Shown here: one piece after another, positions 7,978 to 16,820 of the stretch | Numbering within the stretch: the first letter of the stretch is position 1 | Layout: the number at the start of each line of letters is the position of its first letter | Assembly (NCBI GenBank): GCA_949290865.1 | Contig: CASETM010000058.1 | Coordinates: 1-36,762 of the forward strand | Length of the DNA stretch: 36,762 nt | Direction of reading: 5' to 3' | DNA from: an uncultured Bacillota bacterium | GTDB lineage: Bacteria; Bacillota_I; Bacilli_A; Erysipelotrichales; Coprobacillaceae | Translations under genes and position numbers: made by a program | Notes under the pieces: generated by a model | Told to the model about the DNA's origin: nothing | Seen by the model: only the letters and a program-made list of their open reading frames with translations | The model's database searches: none

Positions 7978-8977
7978 ATTTCATATGTTTTTTAGCAAAA
8001 TTCCATGTGTCACGGCACATATCATCGATATTTTTTTCAGCAACCCAGCCCAGTTCAATTTTGGCGCGTGTTGGATCAGCATAACATGTTGCAATATCAC
8101 CAGCTCGACGTGGTTTGATTTCATATTTGATCTTAACACCATTAACTCTTTCAAAAGCTTTGACCAGGTCCAGAACACTGTAGCCTTTTCCAGTTCCTAG
8201 ATTACAGATATGCACACCTGGCTGACTATATTTTTCAATAGCCAGAACATGTCCTTTTGCCAGATCAACAACGTGGATATAATCTCTAACACCAGTTCCA
8301 TCATGCGTATCATAATCATTGCCAAAGACACCAAGACATTCCAGTTCCCCTGTTGCAACTTTCATGATATATGGCATCAGATTATTAGGGATTCCTTGTG
8401 GATCTTCCCCCAGCAGTCCTGATTCATGCGCACCAATAGGGTTAAAATATCTTAACAGCGTAACTGACATGTCAGGACAGGCAAACTGTACATCAGTTAG
8501 TATTCTTTCCATCATTGCCTTACTGGCACCATATGGGTTGGTTGTTTCTCCCAGCTGACAGTCTTCAGTTAATGGCACAACTTCGGGATCTCCATAAACT
8601 GTTGCACTAGAACTGAAAACAATATTTTTAACACCATATTTTTTCATCATTTTAGCAACAACCAAAGTTGACATTAAATTGTTAGTATAGTATTCAATTG
8701 GTTTTTCCACCGATTCACCAACGGCTTTAAAAGCAGCACAGTGAATAACAGCATCAATATTATTTTCTTCAAAAACAGCCTCCGTTTTAGCCTCATTTAA
8801 AATATTAAACTCATAAAACTTCACATCTTTTCCAGTAATATCCCTGATATACGATAATACTTCTGGTTTAGAATTAGAAAAATCATCAATCACGATAACA
8901 TCATGACCTGCTTCAATCAGTTCAACGCAGATATGACTTCCTATATAACCAGTTCCTCCCGTAACTAATACTTTCAT
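7976..8977 (-). CDS. galE: UDP-glucose 4-epimerase
   Basis: A 333-residue extended short-chain dehydrogenase that interconverts UDP-glucose and UDP-galactose with bound NAD, serving the Leloir pathway and surface polysaccharide synthesis. Visible are the nucleotide-binding GGTGYIGSH (7-15), FSSSATVYG with catalytic serine (about 124), and the catalytic YGASK pair Y149 and K153. The ATG at 8977 is preceded by AAAAGGAG at ideal distance; the frame is open 21 nt further upstream but lacks an RBS there. No other galactose genes are adjacent and it appears monocistronic. Cytosolic. Confidence 0.95.
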   Translation of the reverse strand: MKVLVTGGTGYIGSHICVELIEAGHDVIVIDDFSNSKPEVLSYIRDITGKDVKFYEFNILNEAKTEAVFEENNIDAVIHCAAFKAVGESVEKPIEYYTNNLMSTLVVAKMMKKYGVKNIVFSSSATVYGDPEVVPLTEDCQLGETTNPYGASKAMMERILTDVQFACPDMSVTLLRYFNPIGAHESGLLGEDPQGIPNNLMPYIMKVATGELECLGVFGNDYDTHDGTGVRDYIHVVDLAKGHVLAIEKYSQPGVHICNLGTGKGYSVLDLVKAFERVNGVKIKYEIKPRRAGDIATCYADPTRAKIELGWVAEKNIDDMCRDTWNFAKKHMK

Positions 8978-9149
8978 AAATTTCTCCTTTTTTTTCATTT
9001 TAACAATTATATGATAAATAATAATCTCTCTAAATTCAATGCTTTTTCCGCATTTCCTGATTATATTTAACCATTCATGTCATATTTACTTTATTAAATT
9101 GTCGTTTCTATAGTATAATAAAATATATTCTTATAGGGGAGGGATCAAT

Positions 9150-9845
9150 ATGCACAATACAGTCATTATCGATGATATGAAAGAACATATTGATAGAATA
9201 TTACCGTTTTTAAAAAATTACCCTGATCAGTCAATCAGAACATATCAGTCTGTTGATGAATTTTCAAAAGATATTCATCAATTTTCCAATGATACGCTCT
9301 TTATCCTGGATATTTGTATTGGTGAAAACGATGGAATCTCTACTGCTAAAACAATCATTGAGATGTATCCTTCTGCACAGATCATCTTTATCAGTTCTTT
9401 TCTTGATAAGGCACTTGAAGTGTATGAAGTTAAACACTGTTACTTTATCTATAAGCCTCAGTTAGAACACTATCTGCCAGCTGCCCTTGCCAAAGCTATG
9501 GATAACCTGGAAGATGAACAAAAATATCTGTCACTTCAGCTTAAAGATAAAGTCATGATCATCAGGTTTAAAGATATCATCTATATTGAAAGAAACAAAA
9601 GGAATACCTTTGTTCATAGCACTGATGAAACTGTTAAAACATCTGTTAATCTTAATGTTCTGTTCGACCAGTTACCTTTATATTTTGTCAGATCACATAA
9701 CAGTTTTATCTTTAATATCAAATACGCTAAAGAAATCAAAAGAACATCTGTCATTTTAAATGATGGTGTTACTATACCTGTCAGTCGCAGATATCAAAAC
9801 GAAGTCAAAAAAGCCCTGCATCAGTATCTGATCAATCAGCTGTAA
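9150..9845 (+). CDS. LytTR-type response regulator
   Basis: A 231-residue response regulator of the AgrA/LytR class. The receiver domain (1-115) has the acidic pair D8-D9, phosphoacceptor D54 (FILDICIG), a serine near 82 and K102 in YKPQ. Residues 130-231 are a LytTR DNA-binding domain (DIIYIERNKRNTFVHS, FVRSHNSFIFN, VTIPVSRRYQ). The ATG follows GGGGAGGG. It is the first gene of a three-gene + strand operon and should be phosphorylated by the kinase components encoded next. The promoter has a good TATAAT (9114-9119) and poor -35, as expected of an activated promoter. No signal-peptide gene is recognised nearby. Confidence 0.9.
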   Translation: MHNTVIIDDMKEHIDRILPFLKNYPDQSIRTYQSVDEFSKDIHQFSNDTLFILDICIGENDGISTAKTIIEMYPSAQIIFISSFLDKALEVYEVKHCYFIYKPQLEHYLPAALAKAMDNLEDEQKYLSLQLKDKVMIIRFKDIIYIERNKRNTFVHSTDETVKTSVNLNVLFDQLPLYFVRSHNSFIFNIKYAKEIKRTSVILNDGVTIPVSRRYQNEVKKALHQYLINQL

Positions 9846-9862
9846 AAAGGAAACTGACATTA

Positions 9863-10669
9863 ATGAATCATTTGATCTTAAATATCAATTATTTCTTTAA
9901 TATCTTTATCTTTTTTGGCTTTGTCGTTTCTTTTAAAAAAATATCCAAACAAACACTCTCACAAATCGTATTAATTTCGTTGCTGACAAGTACAGTCATC
10001 ACTTATATACTGTTTCGCAGTTTGATTGCAAAAAATCTGTTTATGTTCATTGTTTCAGCTTTAACCGGATATTTTCTTTTAGACAGGACAATGAAAGATA
10101 TTGTCGTTCAGTTTATTGTCTTTTTGAGTATAGGCTGCATCAATGAACTATTGGTTACACCCCTGTATTCTGGTTATATGCAAAATGGAATTTTTCATAT
10201 GGTCTGGTGGGTACATATTTTATTATCCGTCTGTTTAAACATCGGACTGTTTATTATGTTAAAAGCACATGTTTACTTTATGAACAGCATGGCATTTTTA
10301 AAAAAAGAATATTTTTTCTCATTCTTTACTTTGTTATTGCTAATTTTTATTTCTTCACTGTTAGGAACATTATTTTCTTTAGATTTCTACGAATATTATG
10401 AATATTTTGATTTCGTTCCGGTTTTTTTCATCTTCGTTTTATTTACAATCTGGATAATCCTGTTAATAACTTTGATCATTATATTTATCAGGCAGTATTA
10501 TGATGAAAAAGACCGTCTGATGATGAATGAGCTGCCTGCTACCTATCAGCAGGTACTCAAAAAAATCTCATTAAAAGATCAGCAGGATTATGCTCGTATA
10601 CAACATGATATTCTGAACTATATTCAAATATATAAAACGATTGATGATAATGAAAGGAAAGATCATTAA
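9863..10669 (+). CDS. Polytopic sensor protein ending in a histidine-kinase H-box
   Basis: A 268-residue protein with six or seven hydrophobic segments (about residues 8-24, 35-52, 57-74, 82-100, 115-134, 150-172, 186-209) and a short cytoplasmic tail. The tail ends with YARIQHDILNYIQ, in which H248 and N252 match the HDxxN phosphoacceptor box of AgrC-type GHKL kinases. The protein stops about 20 residues later, with no ATPase domain. The stop codon overlaps the next start as TAATG. The next protein has the ATPase but lacks the histidine. I infer that this is the sensor and phosphoacceptor half of a split kinase. Confidence 0.75.
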   Translation: MNHLILNINYFFNIFIFFGFVVSFKKISKQTLSQIVLISLLTSTVITYILFRSLIAKNLFMFIVSALTGYFLLDRTMKDIVVQFIVFLSIGCINELLVTPLYSGYMQNGIFHMVWWVHILLSVCLNIGLFIMLKAHVYFMNSMAFLKKEYFFSFFTLLLLIFISSLLGTLFSLDFYEYYEYFDFVPVFFIFVLFTIWIILLITLIIIFIRQYYDEKDRLMMNELPATYQQVLKKISLKDQQDYARIQHDILNYIQIYKTIDDNERKDH

Positions 10670-11514
10670 TGAAGACTAATCTGAAATTAATACAGAATAT
10701 TGTGTGTTTGGGTTTTCTCTTCATAGAAATCCTTCTGCTTTTTTTAACCTGGAGTGGATTCTTCTATCCCATAATTGATGAATATATGCTTTTGAATATG
10801 ATCATCATTCTTAATATAATTGTTTTCTATCTGTATTTTGTCGTTTGTCAGTATTTAAAAAACAAGGCTCTGACCGAAGTAAAAACTGACCTGCTGAAAA
10901 AACAGCTGGAAATACAGAAAGAATATAATCTAATCATTGAAGAAAATAATAAAATCTACAATACGATCAAAAACAATATCCTCACACAACTCAATCAACA
11001 GGAATACGATGATTCTATCAGGAATCTCAATAAAACTGACATTGGCAGGCTGATTGAACAGGAATCACAGTTACATGATGTTCACTATTGTAACAATAAG
11101 ATCATTGATGCGATCATGTACAATAAAATTCTTATCTGTAGAAAAATGCATATCACGGTTTATACAGAAATCGTGGTTCCTGAACATATCACCGTTGATG
11201 ATATTGATCTGATTTCTATTTATACTAATCTTTTCGATAATGCTATTGAAGCCTGTACAAAACTGCATGATAATGAAAAACAGATTGAAATCAGATCACG
11301 AATCATTCATGATTATCTGGTCATCACTATTGAAAACAGTTATGATCCTCAAACACTAAAAGATGATTTTTCAACAACAAAAAAAGATACCCATCATCAC
11401 GGTATCGGTACCAAAATCATCAAAATGATCACAAAAAAATATCATGGGCAGTTAACAGTAAAAAAAACAGATCACTCTATTGAATTTCAAATAACACTCC
11501 AACTTCCCGATTAA
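10669..11514 (+). CDS. GHKL ATPase-domain membrane protein, H-box degenerate
   Basis: A 281-residue protein with two N-terminal membrane helices (about 10-30 and 40-60), a coiled-coil linker (65-110) and a C-terminal GHKL ATPase domain (about 150-281) with N-box NLFDNAIEAC (187-196), IENSYD and the HHGIGTKI glycine box. Where AgrC-type kinases have HDxKNHx, this protein reads NTIKNNI (98-104), so the phosphoacceptor His is replaced by N98 while the lysine and first asparagine remain. It should not autophosphorylate in the usual way but could phosphorylate H248 of the preceding protein. It is translationally coupled to that gene. Confidence 0.8.
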   Translation: MKTNLKLIQNIVCLGFLFIEILLLFLTWSGFFYPIIDEYMLLNMIIILNIIVFYLYFVVCQYLKNKALTEVKTDLLKKQLEIQKEYNLIIEENNKIYNTIKNNILTQLNQQEYDDSIRNLNKTDIGRLIEQESQLHDVHYCNNKIIDAIMYNKILICRKMHITVYTEIVVPEHITVDDIDLISIYTNLFDNAIEACTKLHDNEKQIEIRSRIIHDYLVITIENSYDPQTLKDDFSTTKKDTHHHGIGTKIIKMITKKYHGQLTVKKTDHSIEFQITLQLPD

Positions 11515-11539
11515 AAGGAAAAGTCTCTGCTTTTCCTTT
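11513..11539. terminator. Bidirectional terminator
   Basis: AAAGGAAAAG, a 6-nt loop and CTTTTCCTTT between the kinase operon and the convergent macrodomain gene. Confidence 0.85.
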
Positions 11540-12002
11540 ACTTTTTATAAATAACAAGAAATACTTCCATATCATGATTTTTAAGAAATTTTCTGATCGT
11601 ATCCACCGCAATCTGTAAAGCCTCATTATAAGGATAGCCATAAATTCCTGATGATATCACCGGAAAAGCAATCGAAGAAAAATGATAATCACTTGCCAGC
11701 TGCAAAGACTGATGGTATGCATTTACCAACAGTTCCTTTTCGTGATGATGACCATCACGATAAACCGGTCCTACAGCATGGATAACAGCTTTCGCTTTGA
11801 GCTGAAACCCTGGAGTTATGACCGCCTCTCCCGTCGTAATTGGTGCTAAAGACTGACAGGCTGCAGTCATCTGTTCAAAACCGGCTTTCCGGAAAATCGC
11901 ACCACATACTCCACCACCCGCTAACAGCTGGCAGTTGGCCGCATTGACGATGACATCGGTTGCCATTTCGGTAATATCATGATTAACGATCTTTAATGAC
12001 AT
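11538..12002 (-). CDS. Macrodomain protein (ADP-ribose / O-acetyl-ADP-ribose hydrolase)
   Basis: A 154-residue single macrodomain protein, YmdB-like. It shows the signature VIVNAANCQLLAGGGVCGAI (ADP-ribose binding, residues about 17-36), HAVGPVY and the second loop ISSGIYGYP. Such enzymes deacetylate O-acetyl-ADP-ribose or remove ADP-ribose from targets. Cytosolic. The ATG has AGGGAGG eight bases upstream and overlaps the end of the LysR gene by 20 nt, so both are in one transcript. No ADP-ribosyltransferase or sirtuin gene is seen in the window. Confidence 0.9.
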   Translation of the reverse strand: MSLKIVNHDITEMATDVIVNAANCQLLAGGGVCGAIFRKAGFEQMTAACQSLAPITTGEAVITPGFQLKAKAVIHAVGPVYRDGHHHEKELLVNAYHQSLQLASDYHFSSIAFPVISSGIYGYPYNEALQIAVDTIRKFLKNHDMEVFLVIYKK

Positions 12003-12846
12003 TGCTATAGCCTCCCTCTTTCAGTTGATCAATAAGTGCATGCAACACTTCATTCTGGTCATTTTTTCGCCATACAAAATAAATCTGAAATGTCTGACGA
12101 GAAGTATCTAATGGAACAAATGACAAATACTGCTGATAGCTTCCATACCCTTTGATAAAATCTGCAAGAATTGCTGTATCATCATGAAAAAGCAACTGCA
12201 TAAGCACAACATCAAGATCACCACTCATAAAGTGTGGCTCGCTTGTATCCATGACAACATTTGACTGATTTTTAACTTCAAAATAAGATAGAGTCTTTTT
12301 ATGACTTAAAAAATGATTTTTTCTCATAACTGCCACAAATGGATAATCAGCAACCAAGAGATGATCACATTCATCAGAAAAAGTTTGATCACCGTAACCA
12401 ACTCTTGATGTAAAAATACAATCCAACTGATATTTTTTAAGCATCATTTCAACTGTCTGACGAGAATGACGATGAAACTCCAGTTCTACAAATTCATATT
12501 TTTGATAAAACTGCTCAAAAATACGGATCAGCAGACATTCTTCTAAACCTCGCAAATAGCCAATACGCAACTTTCCTGTTTTCTGATGATTCAGAAAATC
12601 AACCAGCTGATAACATTCCAGATCAATATCCATCATTTTTTTAGCACTTTGTAAAAAAATTTTTCCTTTATCAGTCAAAGACACTTTCTGCCTGGTTCTT
12701 TCAAACAGTAGAAAACCCAGACTGTCTTCAAGATGCTTAATATGATTGGTAACCGCCGTCTGAGAAATATACAGATTCTTACTCGCTTGAGTAAAATTCA
12801 GTGTTTTCGCTACTTCAACAAAACATTTTAACTGTTGGATATTCAT
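11983..12846 (-). CDS. LysR-family transcriptional regulator
   Basis: A 287-residue LysR-type regulator: N-terminal winged HTH (1-60, LNFTQASKNLYISQTAVTNH) followed by an effector-binding domain (about 90-285) with the usual periplasmic-binding-protein fold pattern. It is followed by the overlapping macrodomain gene and is divergent from the YczE-like membrane protein, the typical arrangement in which a LysR protein controls the divergent gene. An inverted repeat AATAAC-N5-GTTATT lies just upstream. The effector is unknown. Confidence 0.9.
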   Translation of the reverse strand: MNIQQLKCFVEVAKTLNFTQASKNLYISQTAVTNHIKHLEDSLGFLLFERTRQKVSLTDKGKIFLQSAKKMMDIDLECYQLVDFLNHQKTGKLRIGYLRGLEECLLIRIFEQFYQKYEFVELEFHRHSRQTVEMMLKKYQLDCIFTSRVGYGDQTFSDECDHLLVADYPFVAVMRKNHFLSHKKTLSYFEVKNQSNVVMDTSEPHFMSGDLDVVLMQLLFHDDTAILADFIKGYGSYQQYLSFVPLDTSRQTFQIYFVWRKNDQNEVLHALIDQLKEGGYSNVIKDR

Positions 12847-12858
12847 ATTCTACCTCTT

Positions 12859-12875
12859 AATAACTTTTTGTTATT
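12859..12875. promoter_or_regulatory. Inverted repeat upstream of the LysR gene
   Basis: AATAAC (12859-12864), five T, GTTATT (12870-12875). The spacing of about 11 positions between half-site centres suits a LysR-type box. It lies 13 bp before the LysR start codon, so autoregulation is plausible. Confidence 0.4.
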
Positions 12876-12953
12876 ATATCATAATATATTAATATTAGAC
12901 AATTATTGATATGATCATCATAATAATAACGGAATCAAAACCGGAGGAAATTT

Positions 12954-13592
12954 ATGAAAAAATATATCATTTACTTTATTGGACTTAATTTTATTGCTTC
13001 AGGTATCGTGTTAAACATCTCAACCGGACTAGGTGTCGCCGCCTTATCTAGCTCAATTTATGCAACCAGCCAAATCTTTCATCTATCATTAGGAACAGCT
13101 TCCATTATCTGGTACATTATTTTTGTCATTATCCAATGTATGCTTTCAAAAAGAATAACCCGCGAATTTCTGTTAGAAATACCGTTATCATTTCTTTTCG
13201 GATATCTCAATGATTTTTATGATATGCTTATCAACATTCGTCCAGCTTCGCCTGTTATTTCTTTTTTATTGCTGGCTGTTGCCCTATGTTTTATCTCAAT
13301 AGGTGTTTATTTGACCAGTCAGACAAATCTGGTCTTAAATCCAGGCGATGGCATTGTTAAAACTGTCAGTCAGGTTTTTCATCAGCCCTTCTATAACATC
13401 AAAAACGCATTTGACATTTCGATGATCGTTTGTTCTATTTCACTAAGTCTTCTTACTAAAAATCCTATTATGGGCATTGGTATTGGTACTGTTATTTCAG
13501 CCATTATGATTGGCAGGCTGATTAAAATCTGGAATCGTTTATTTAACCCTGTTCTTTTTCCAGAAACAAATATTCCTACAGCTTCACAATAA
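12954..13592 (+). CDS. YczE/YitT-like membrane protein
   Basis: A 212-residue protein with five to six hydrophobic segments that resembles the YczE family (COG2364): the N-terminal YFIGLNFIASGIVLNISTGLGVAAL pattern (an early glycine-rich helix and short loop; residues 7-31) and the NPGDGIVKTVSQ segment after the fourth helix. The function of the family is not established; in Bacillus subtilis yczE affects lipopeptide synthesis. The ATG follows CGGAGG. It is divergent from the LysR gene and probably regulated by it. A bidirectional terminator follows. Confidence 0.8.
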   Translation: MKKYIIYFIGLNFIASGIVLNISTGLGVAALSSSIYATSQIFHLSLGTASIIWYIIFVIIQCMLSKRITREFLLEIPLSFLFGYLNDFYDMLINIRPASPVISFLLLAVALCFISIGVYLTSQTNLVLNPGDGIVKTVSQVFHQPFYNIKNAFDISMIVCSISLSLLTKNPIMGIGIGTVISAIMIGRLIKIWNRLFNPVLFPETNIPTASQ

Positions 13593-13618
13593 TGACAATT
13601 TCCCCATTCTTTATAAAG

Positions 13619-13646
13619 AAAAAGATCACTTACGAGTGATCTTTTT
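13619..13646. terminator. Bidirectional terminator of the YczE-like gene and polyamine operon
   Basis: AAAAAGATCACT, TACG, AGTGATCTTTTT: a 12-bp perfect stem with A and T runs at either end. It closes the polyamine operon on the minus strand. Confidence 0.92.
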
Positions 13647-14754
13647 AAGAAAGGCGATTTTTAAAATCGTCATACCCAAATTCTTTGACAAGTTCTATTT
13701 TATCATCGGTTTTTAAAACAATTGCTGGTAAGTTCATACCATTAAAAGTATTGTTTTTTACCATCGAATAGATCGCCATATCACAAAAATACAGCTGATC
13801 GCCAGGTTTTAAAGGCTGATCAAAAGAATAGTCACCAATAATATCTCCTGCCAGACAGGTTGGTCCCCCCAAGCGATAAGTCCAGGCTTTTTCCTGTGGC
13901 AAAGCACTGTTAATAATCAGCGGACGATAGGGCATTTCCAGAACATCAGGCATATGACAGGCTGCTGAAGTATCCACAATAGCAATATCCATACCGTTAT
14001 GGATAATATCCAAAACTGATGTAACCAGAAAACCAGCATTTAAAGCAACCGCTTCACCTGGTTCAAGATACACTTCAACTTGATATTTATCTTTAATTTC
14101 CTTAATGATTGCGATCAATGTTTCACGATCATAGTCATCTCTGGTGATATGATGACCACCACCAAAGTTTACCCACTTCATCTGATGAAGATAAGATCCA
14201 AATTTTTCTTCAACAGCACGAACTGTTGTTACCAGATCATCGCTATTTTGTTCACAAAGCGTATGAAAATGCAATCCTTCTATACCTTCCAGCTGTTCTG
14301 GATCAAACTGATCAATCGTAACACCCATTCTTGAAAAAGGTGCACAAGGATCATAAATAGCATGTCCCTGCTGTGTAGAACATTCCGGATTGATTCTTAT
14401 CCCACAGGAAACATGATATTTTTGCGCTAAAGATTTATATTTTTGCCATTGATTGAATGAATTAAAGACAACATGATCACAAATCTGCATGATCTGGTCT
14501 ATTTCATCATCACGATAAGCAGCACTGTAAACATGATTTTCCTTGCCCATTTCTTCTTTACCAAGACGAGCTTCAAACAAACCACTGGCTGTAGTTCCAT
14601 CAAGATACTGTCCCAGCAAAGGATAAATTCGATACATGGAAAAACATTTCTGAGCCAGCAGAATTTTACATCCTGACTGTTTTCTCACCTGAGCCAGTAT
14701 TTCCAAATTATGTTTGAGCAATTCGGTGTCAATTAAATAATAAGGTGTCTTCAT
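13645..14754 (-). CDS. nspC: Carboxynorspermidine/carboxyspermidine decarboxylase
   Basis: A 369-residue PLP enzyme of the alanine-racemase fold (group IV decarboxylases) that decarboxylates carboxyspermidine or carboxynorspermidine. PLP lysine is K36 in LLAQKCFSMY; GLHFHTLCE, NFGGGHHITR, YLEPGEA and the C-terminal CDMAIYSMVKNNTFNG are family hallmarks. The length is normal. The ATG overlaps the stop codon of the upstream dehydrogenase as TAATG; the pair forms the aspartate-semialdehyde route to spermidine from putrescine. It is the last gene of the six-gene operon. Whether the product is spermidine or norspermidine depends on the diamine; with putrescine made by the same operon, spermidine is expected. 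Confidence 0.93.
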   Translation of the reverse strand: MKTPYYLIDTELLKHNLEILAQVRKQSGCKILLAQKCFSMYRIYPLLGQYLDGTTASGLFEARLGKEEMGKENHVYSAAYRDDEIDQIMQICDHVVFNSFNQWQKYKSLAQKYHVSCGIRINPECSTQQGHAIYDPCAPFSRMGVTIDQFDPEQLEGIEGLHFHTLCEQNSDDLVTTVRAVEEKFGSYLHQMKWVNFGGGHHITRDDYDRETLIAIIKEIKDKYQVEVYLEPGEAVALNAGFLVTSVLDIIHNGMDIAIVDTSAACHMPDVLEMPYRPLIINSALPQEKAWTYRLGGPTCLAGDIIGDYSFDQPLKPGDQLYFCDMAIYSMVKNNTFNGMNLPAIVLKTDDKIELVKEFGYDDFKNRLS

Positions 14755-15956
14755 TAGTCTACCAGTACCGGATCAAAGTCTTCATGCCATGGCAGTCCAT
14801 ATTGATTCAAAGCATCCATAAATGGATCAGGATCAAATTCTTCAACATTGTAAACACCTGGTTTTTGCCATTTTCCCTGCAGCAGCAGCATCGTTGCAAT
14901 CATTGCGGGAACTCCAGTTGTATAGCTGACTGCCTGTGAACCCACTTCTTTATAACATTCCTGATGATCACAAACATTATATAAGTAATATTTTTTATAC
15001 TGTCCATCTTTTTTCCCTTGGAAAATGCAGCCAATATTCGTTTTTCCGACAGTACGAGGTCCCAGTGTTGCGGGATCAGGTAAAACAGCTTTTAAAAACT
15101 GCAGTGGGACGATCTTTTTTCCTTCAAATTCAATCGGCTCAATTGATGTCATTCCAACATTTTCTAGACATTTCAGATGTGTCAGATAACTTTGACCAAA
15201 AGTCATAAAGAAACGAATACGCTTGATTCCAGGTATATTGATACCTAGTGATTCCAGTTCTTCATGATGCAAAAGATACATATCTTTTTTACCAACTTCC
15301 GCAAAATCGTATTCTCTTTTGATTTCCATCGGTTTGGTTTCTACCCAATGACCATCTTCCCAATAGCTGCCATTGGCTGAGACTTCTCTGATATTGATTT
15401 CTGGATTGAAATTAGTCGCAAATGGATATCCGTGGTCACCACCATTACAGTCAAGAATATCGATGTAGTTAATTTCATCAAACTGATGTTTTAAGGCATA
15501 GGCACTGAAAACACCAGTAACACCCGGATCAAATCCAGCTCCCAAGATAGCCGTAATCCCAGCTTTTTCAAATCTTTCACGATAAGCCCATTGCCATGAA
15601 TATTCAAATTTGGCTGTATCTTCCGGTTCGTAGTTTGCTGTATCGATATAATGTGTTTTGGTTGCCAGACAAGCATCCATGATTGTCAGATCCTGATATG
15701 GCAGTGCCAGATTTAACACAACATCTGGCTGAAAATCATTGATCAATGCAATCAGTTCATCAACATTGTTGGCATCCACCTGCGCCGTATGAATGATTGT
15801 TTTGGTTTGTCCTTGAAGTTTTTCTTTTAACTGATCGCATTTGCTTTTTGTTCTTGAAGCAATCATGATTTCATCAAAAACATCGCTGTTTTGACAACAT
15901 TTATGGATGGCTACCGAAGCAACACCACCACATCCAATAATTAAAGTTTTACTCAT
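14754..15956 (-). CDS. Carboxy(nor)spermidine synthase (saccharopine dehydrogenase family)
   Basis: A 400-residue enzyme of the saccharopine dehydrogenase/Lys1 family that condenses aspartate semialdehyde with putrescine and reduces the imine with NAD(P)H to carboxyspermidine. It has the Rossmann motif GCGGVAS (8-14), the family segment ILGAGFDPGVTGVFSAYA (about 136-153), DCNGGDHG and the late SYTTGVPA. It is followed directly by nspC with a TAATG overlap and preceded by speB with no gap (TAA then ATG), which supports the carboxyspermidine assignment over lysine metabolism. Confidence 0.92.
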   Translation of the reverse strand: MSKTLIIGCGGVASVAIHKCCQNSDVFDEIMIASRTKSKCDQLKEKLQGQTKTIIHTAQVDANNVDELIALINDFQPDVVLNLALPYQDLTIMDACLATKTHYIDTANYEPEDTAKFEYSWQWAYRERFEKAGITAILGAGFDPGVTGVFSAYALKHQFDEINYIDILDCNGGDHGYPFATNFNPEINIREVSANGSYWEDGHWVETKPMEIKREYDFAEVGKKDMYLLHHEELESLGINIPGIKRIRFFMTFGQSYLTHLKCLENVGMTSIEPIEFEGKKIVPLQFLKAVLPDPATLGPRTVGKTNIGCIFQGKKDGQYKKYYLYNVCDHQECYKEVGSQAVSYTTGVPAMIATMLLLQGKWQKPGVYNVEEFDPDPFMDALNQYGLPWHEDFDPVLVD

Positions 15957-16820
15957 TTACTTTTCCTCCCCTTTATTGATTGCGAGTAATAATTCTCTTA
16001 AGACCTTACAGGCCAAAGCTGTCGATGCACCGCTTTGATCATAAATCGGTGAGAGCTCATTAAGATCCATGGCAACAATATTGAGCTGACTGACTGCCAT
16101 GATAGCCTGTAACAGTTCATTAAAGCTGACACCACCAGCTTCTGGTGTTCCGGTTCCAGGAAAAACACTGGGATCCAGAACATCCAGATCAATTGTCAAA
16201 TAAACCGGATAGCCCTGACACTGAACAATTGCATCTGCTAAACCGGTAAAATCAAATTTATGCAGAATCGTATGATCATTTGCCCATAAAAATTCAGCGC
16301 GTTCACCACTGCGAATGCCAAACTGATAGATTCTATCATCACCAATGAGATCATGAACACGACGGATCACCGAAGCATGAGAAAGCTTTTCTCCTAAATA
16401 CTGATCTCTTAAATCGGTATGAGCATCAAAATGAATAACGCGCAGATCTGGATATTTTTTGACAGCTGCTTCAACTGCTCCTAATGTCACCAGATGTTCC
16501 CCACCGACCATACATGGTCTTTTATTCGCTGATAAAACTGCTTGCGTCATTTCCTGAATCTGATCAAGAGCTTTACGAGGATTGCCAAAAGGCAGTTCCA
16601 GGTCCCCGGCATCAAATACCGCTATATCTTCCAGATCACGGTCCTGATAAGGACTGTAGGTTTCCAGTCCAAATGATTCTTTACGCATCGTAGCCATCGC
16701 AAAACGAGTGCCAGGACGATAAGATGTCGTACTGTCCATCCCCGCTCCAAAAACAACACATTCTGCTTCAGCAAATGATGCATCTAATCCTATAAAAGTT
16801 TCTATATTTTTATTCCACAT
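15957..16820 (-). CDS. speB: Agmatinase
   Basis: A 287-residue ureohydrolase that splits agmatine into putrescine and urea with two manganese ions. Metal ligands are all present: H109 in GGEH, D132, H134 and D136 in FDAHTD, D211 and D213 in IDLDVLDP. The GAGMDSTTSYRPGTR segment near the N-terminus is typical of agmatinases. The start overlaps the end of speE by about 11 nt and has GGAG ten bases upstream. In this operon it links arginine decarboxylase to both spermidine-forming branches. Cytosolic. Confidence 0.94.
   Translation of the reverse strand: MWNKNIETFIGLDASFAEAECVVFGAGMDSTTSYRPGTRFAMATMRKESFGLETYSPYQDRDLEDIAVFDAGDLELPFGNPRKALDQIQEMTQAVLSANKRPCMVGGEHLVTLGAVEAAVKKYPDLRVIHFDAHTDLRDQYLGEKLSHASVIRRVHDLIGDDRIYQFGIRSGERAEFLWANDHTILHKFDFTGLADAIVQCQGYPVYLTIDLDVLDPSVFPGTGTPEAGGVSFNELLQAIMAVSQLNIVAMDLNELSPIYDQSGASTALACKVLRELLLAINKGEEK

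Noticed and set aside
7985-8558. Open + strand frames within galE
   Set aside because: They are shadows of galE on the opposite strand without RBS or recognisable product.
10669-10990. Frameshifted single kinase gene instead of two proteins
   Set aside because: The second protein has its own start, membrane helices and linker, so the pair is not one broken gene.
14080-15208. Open + strand frames within nspC and CASDH
   Set aside because: Shadow frames of well-supported genes.
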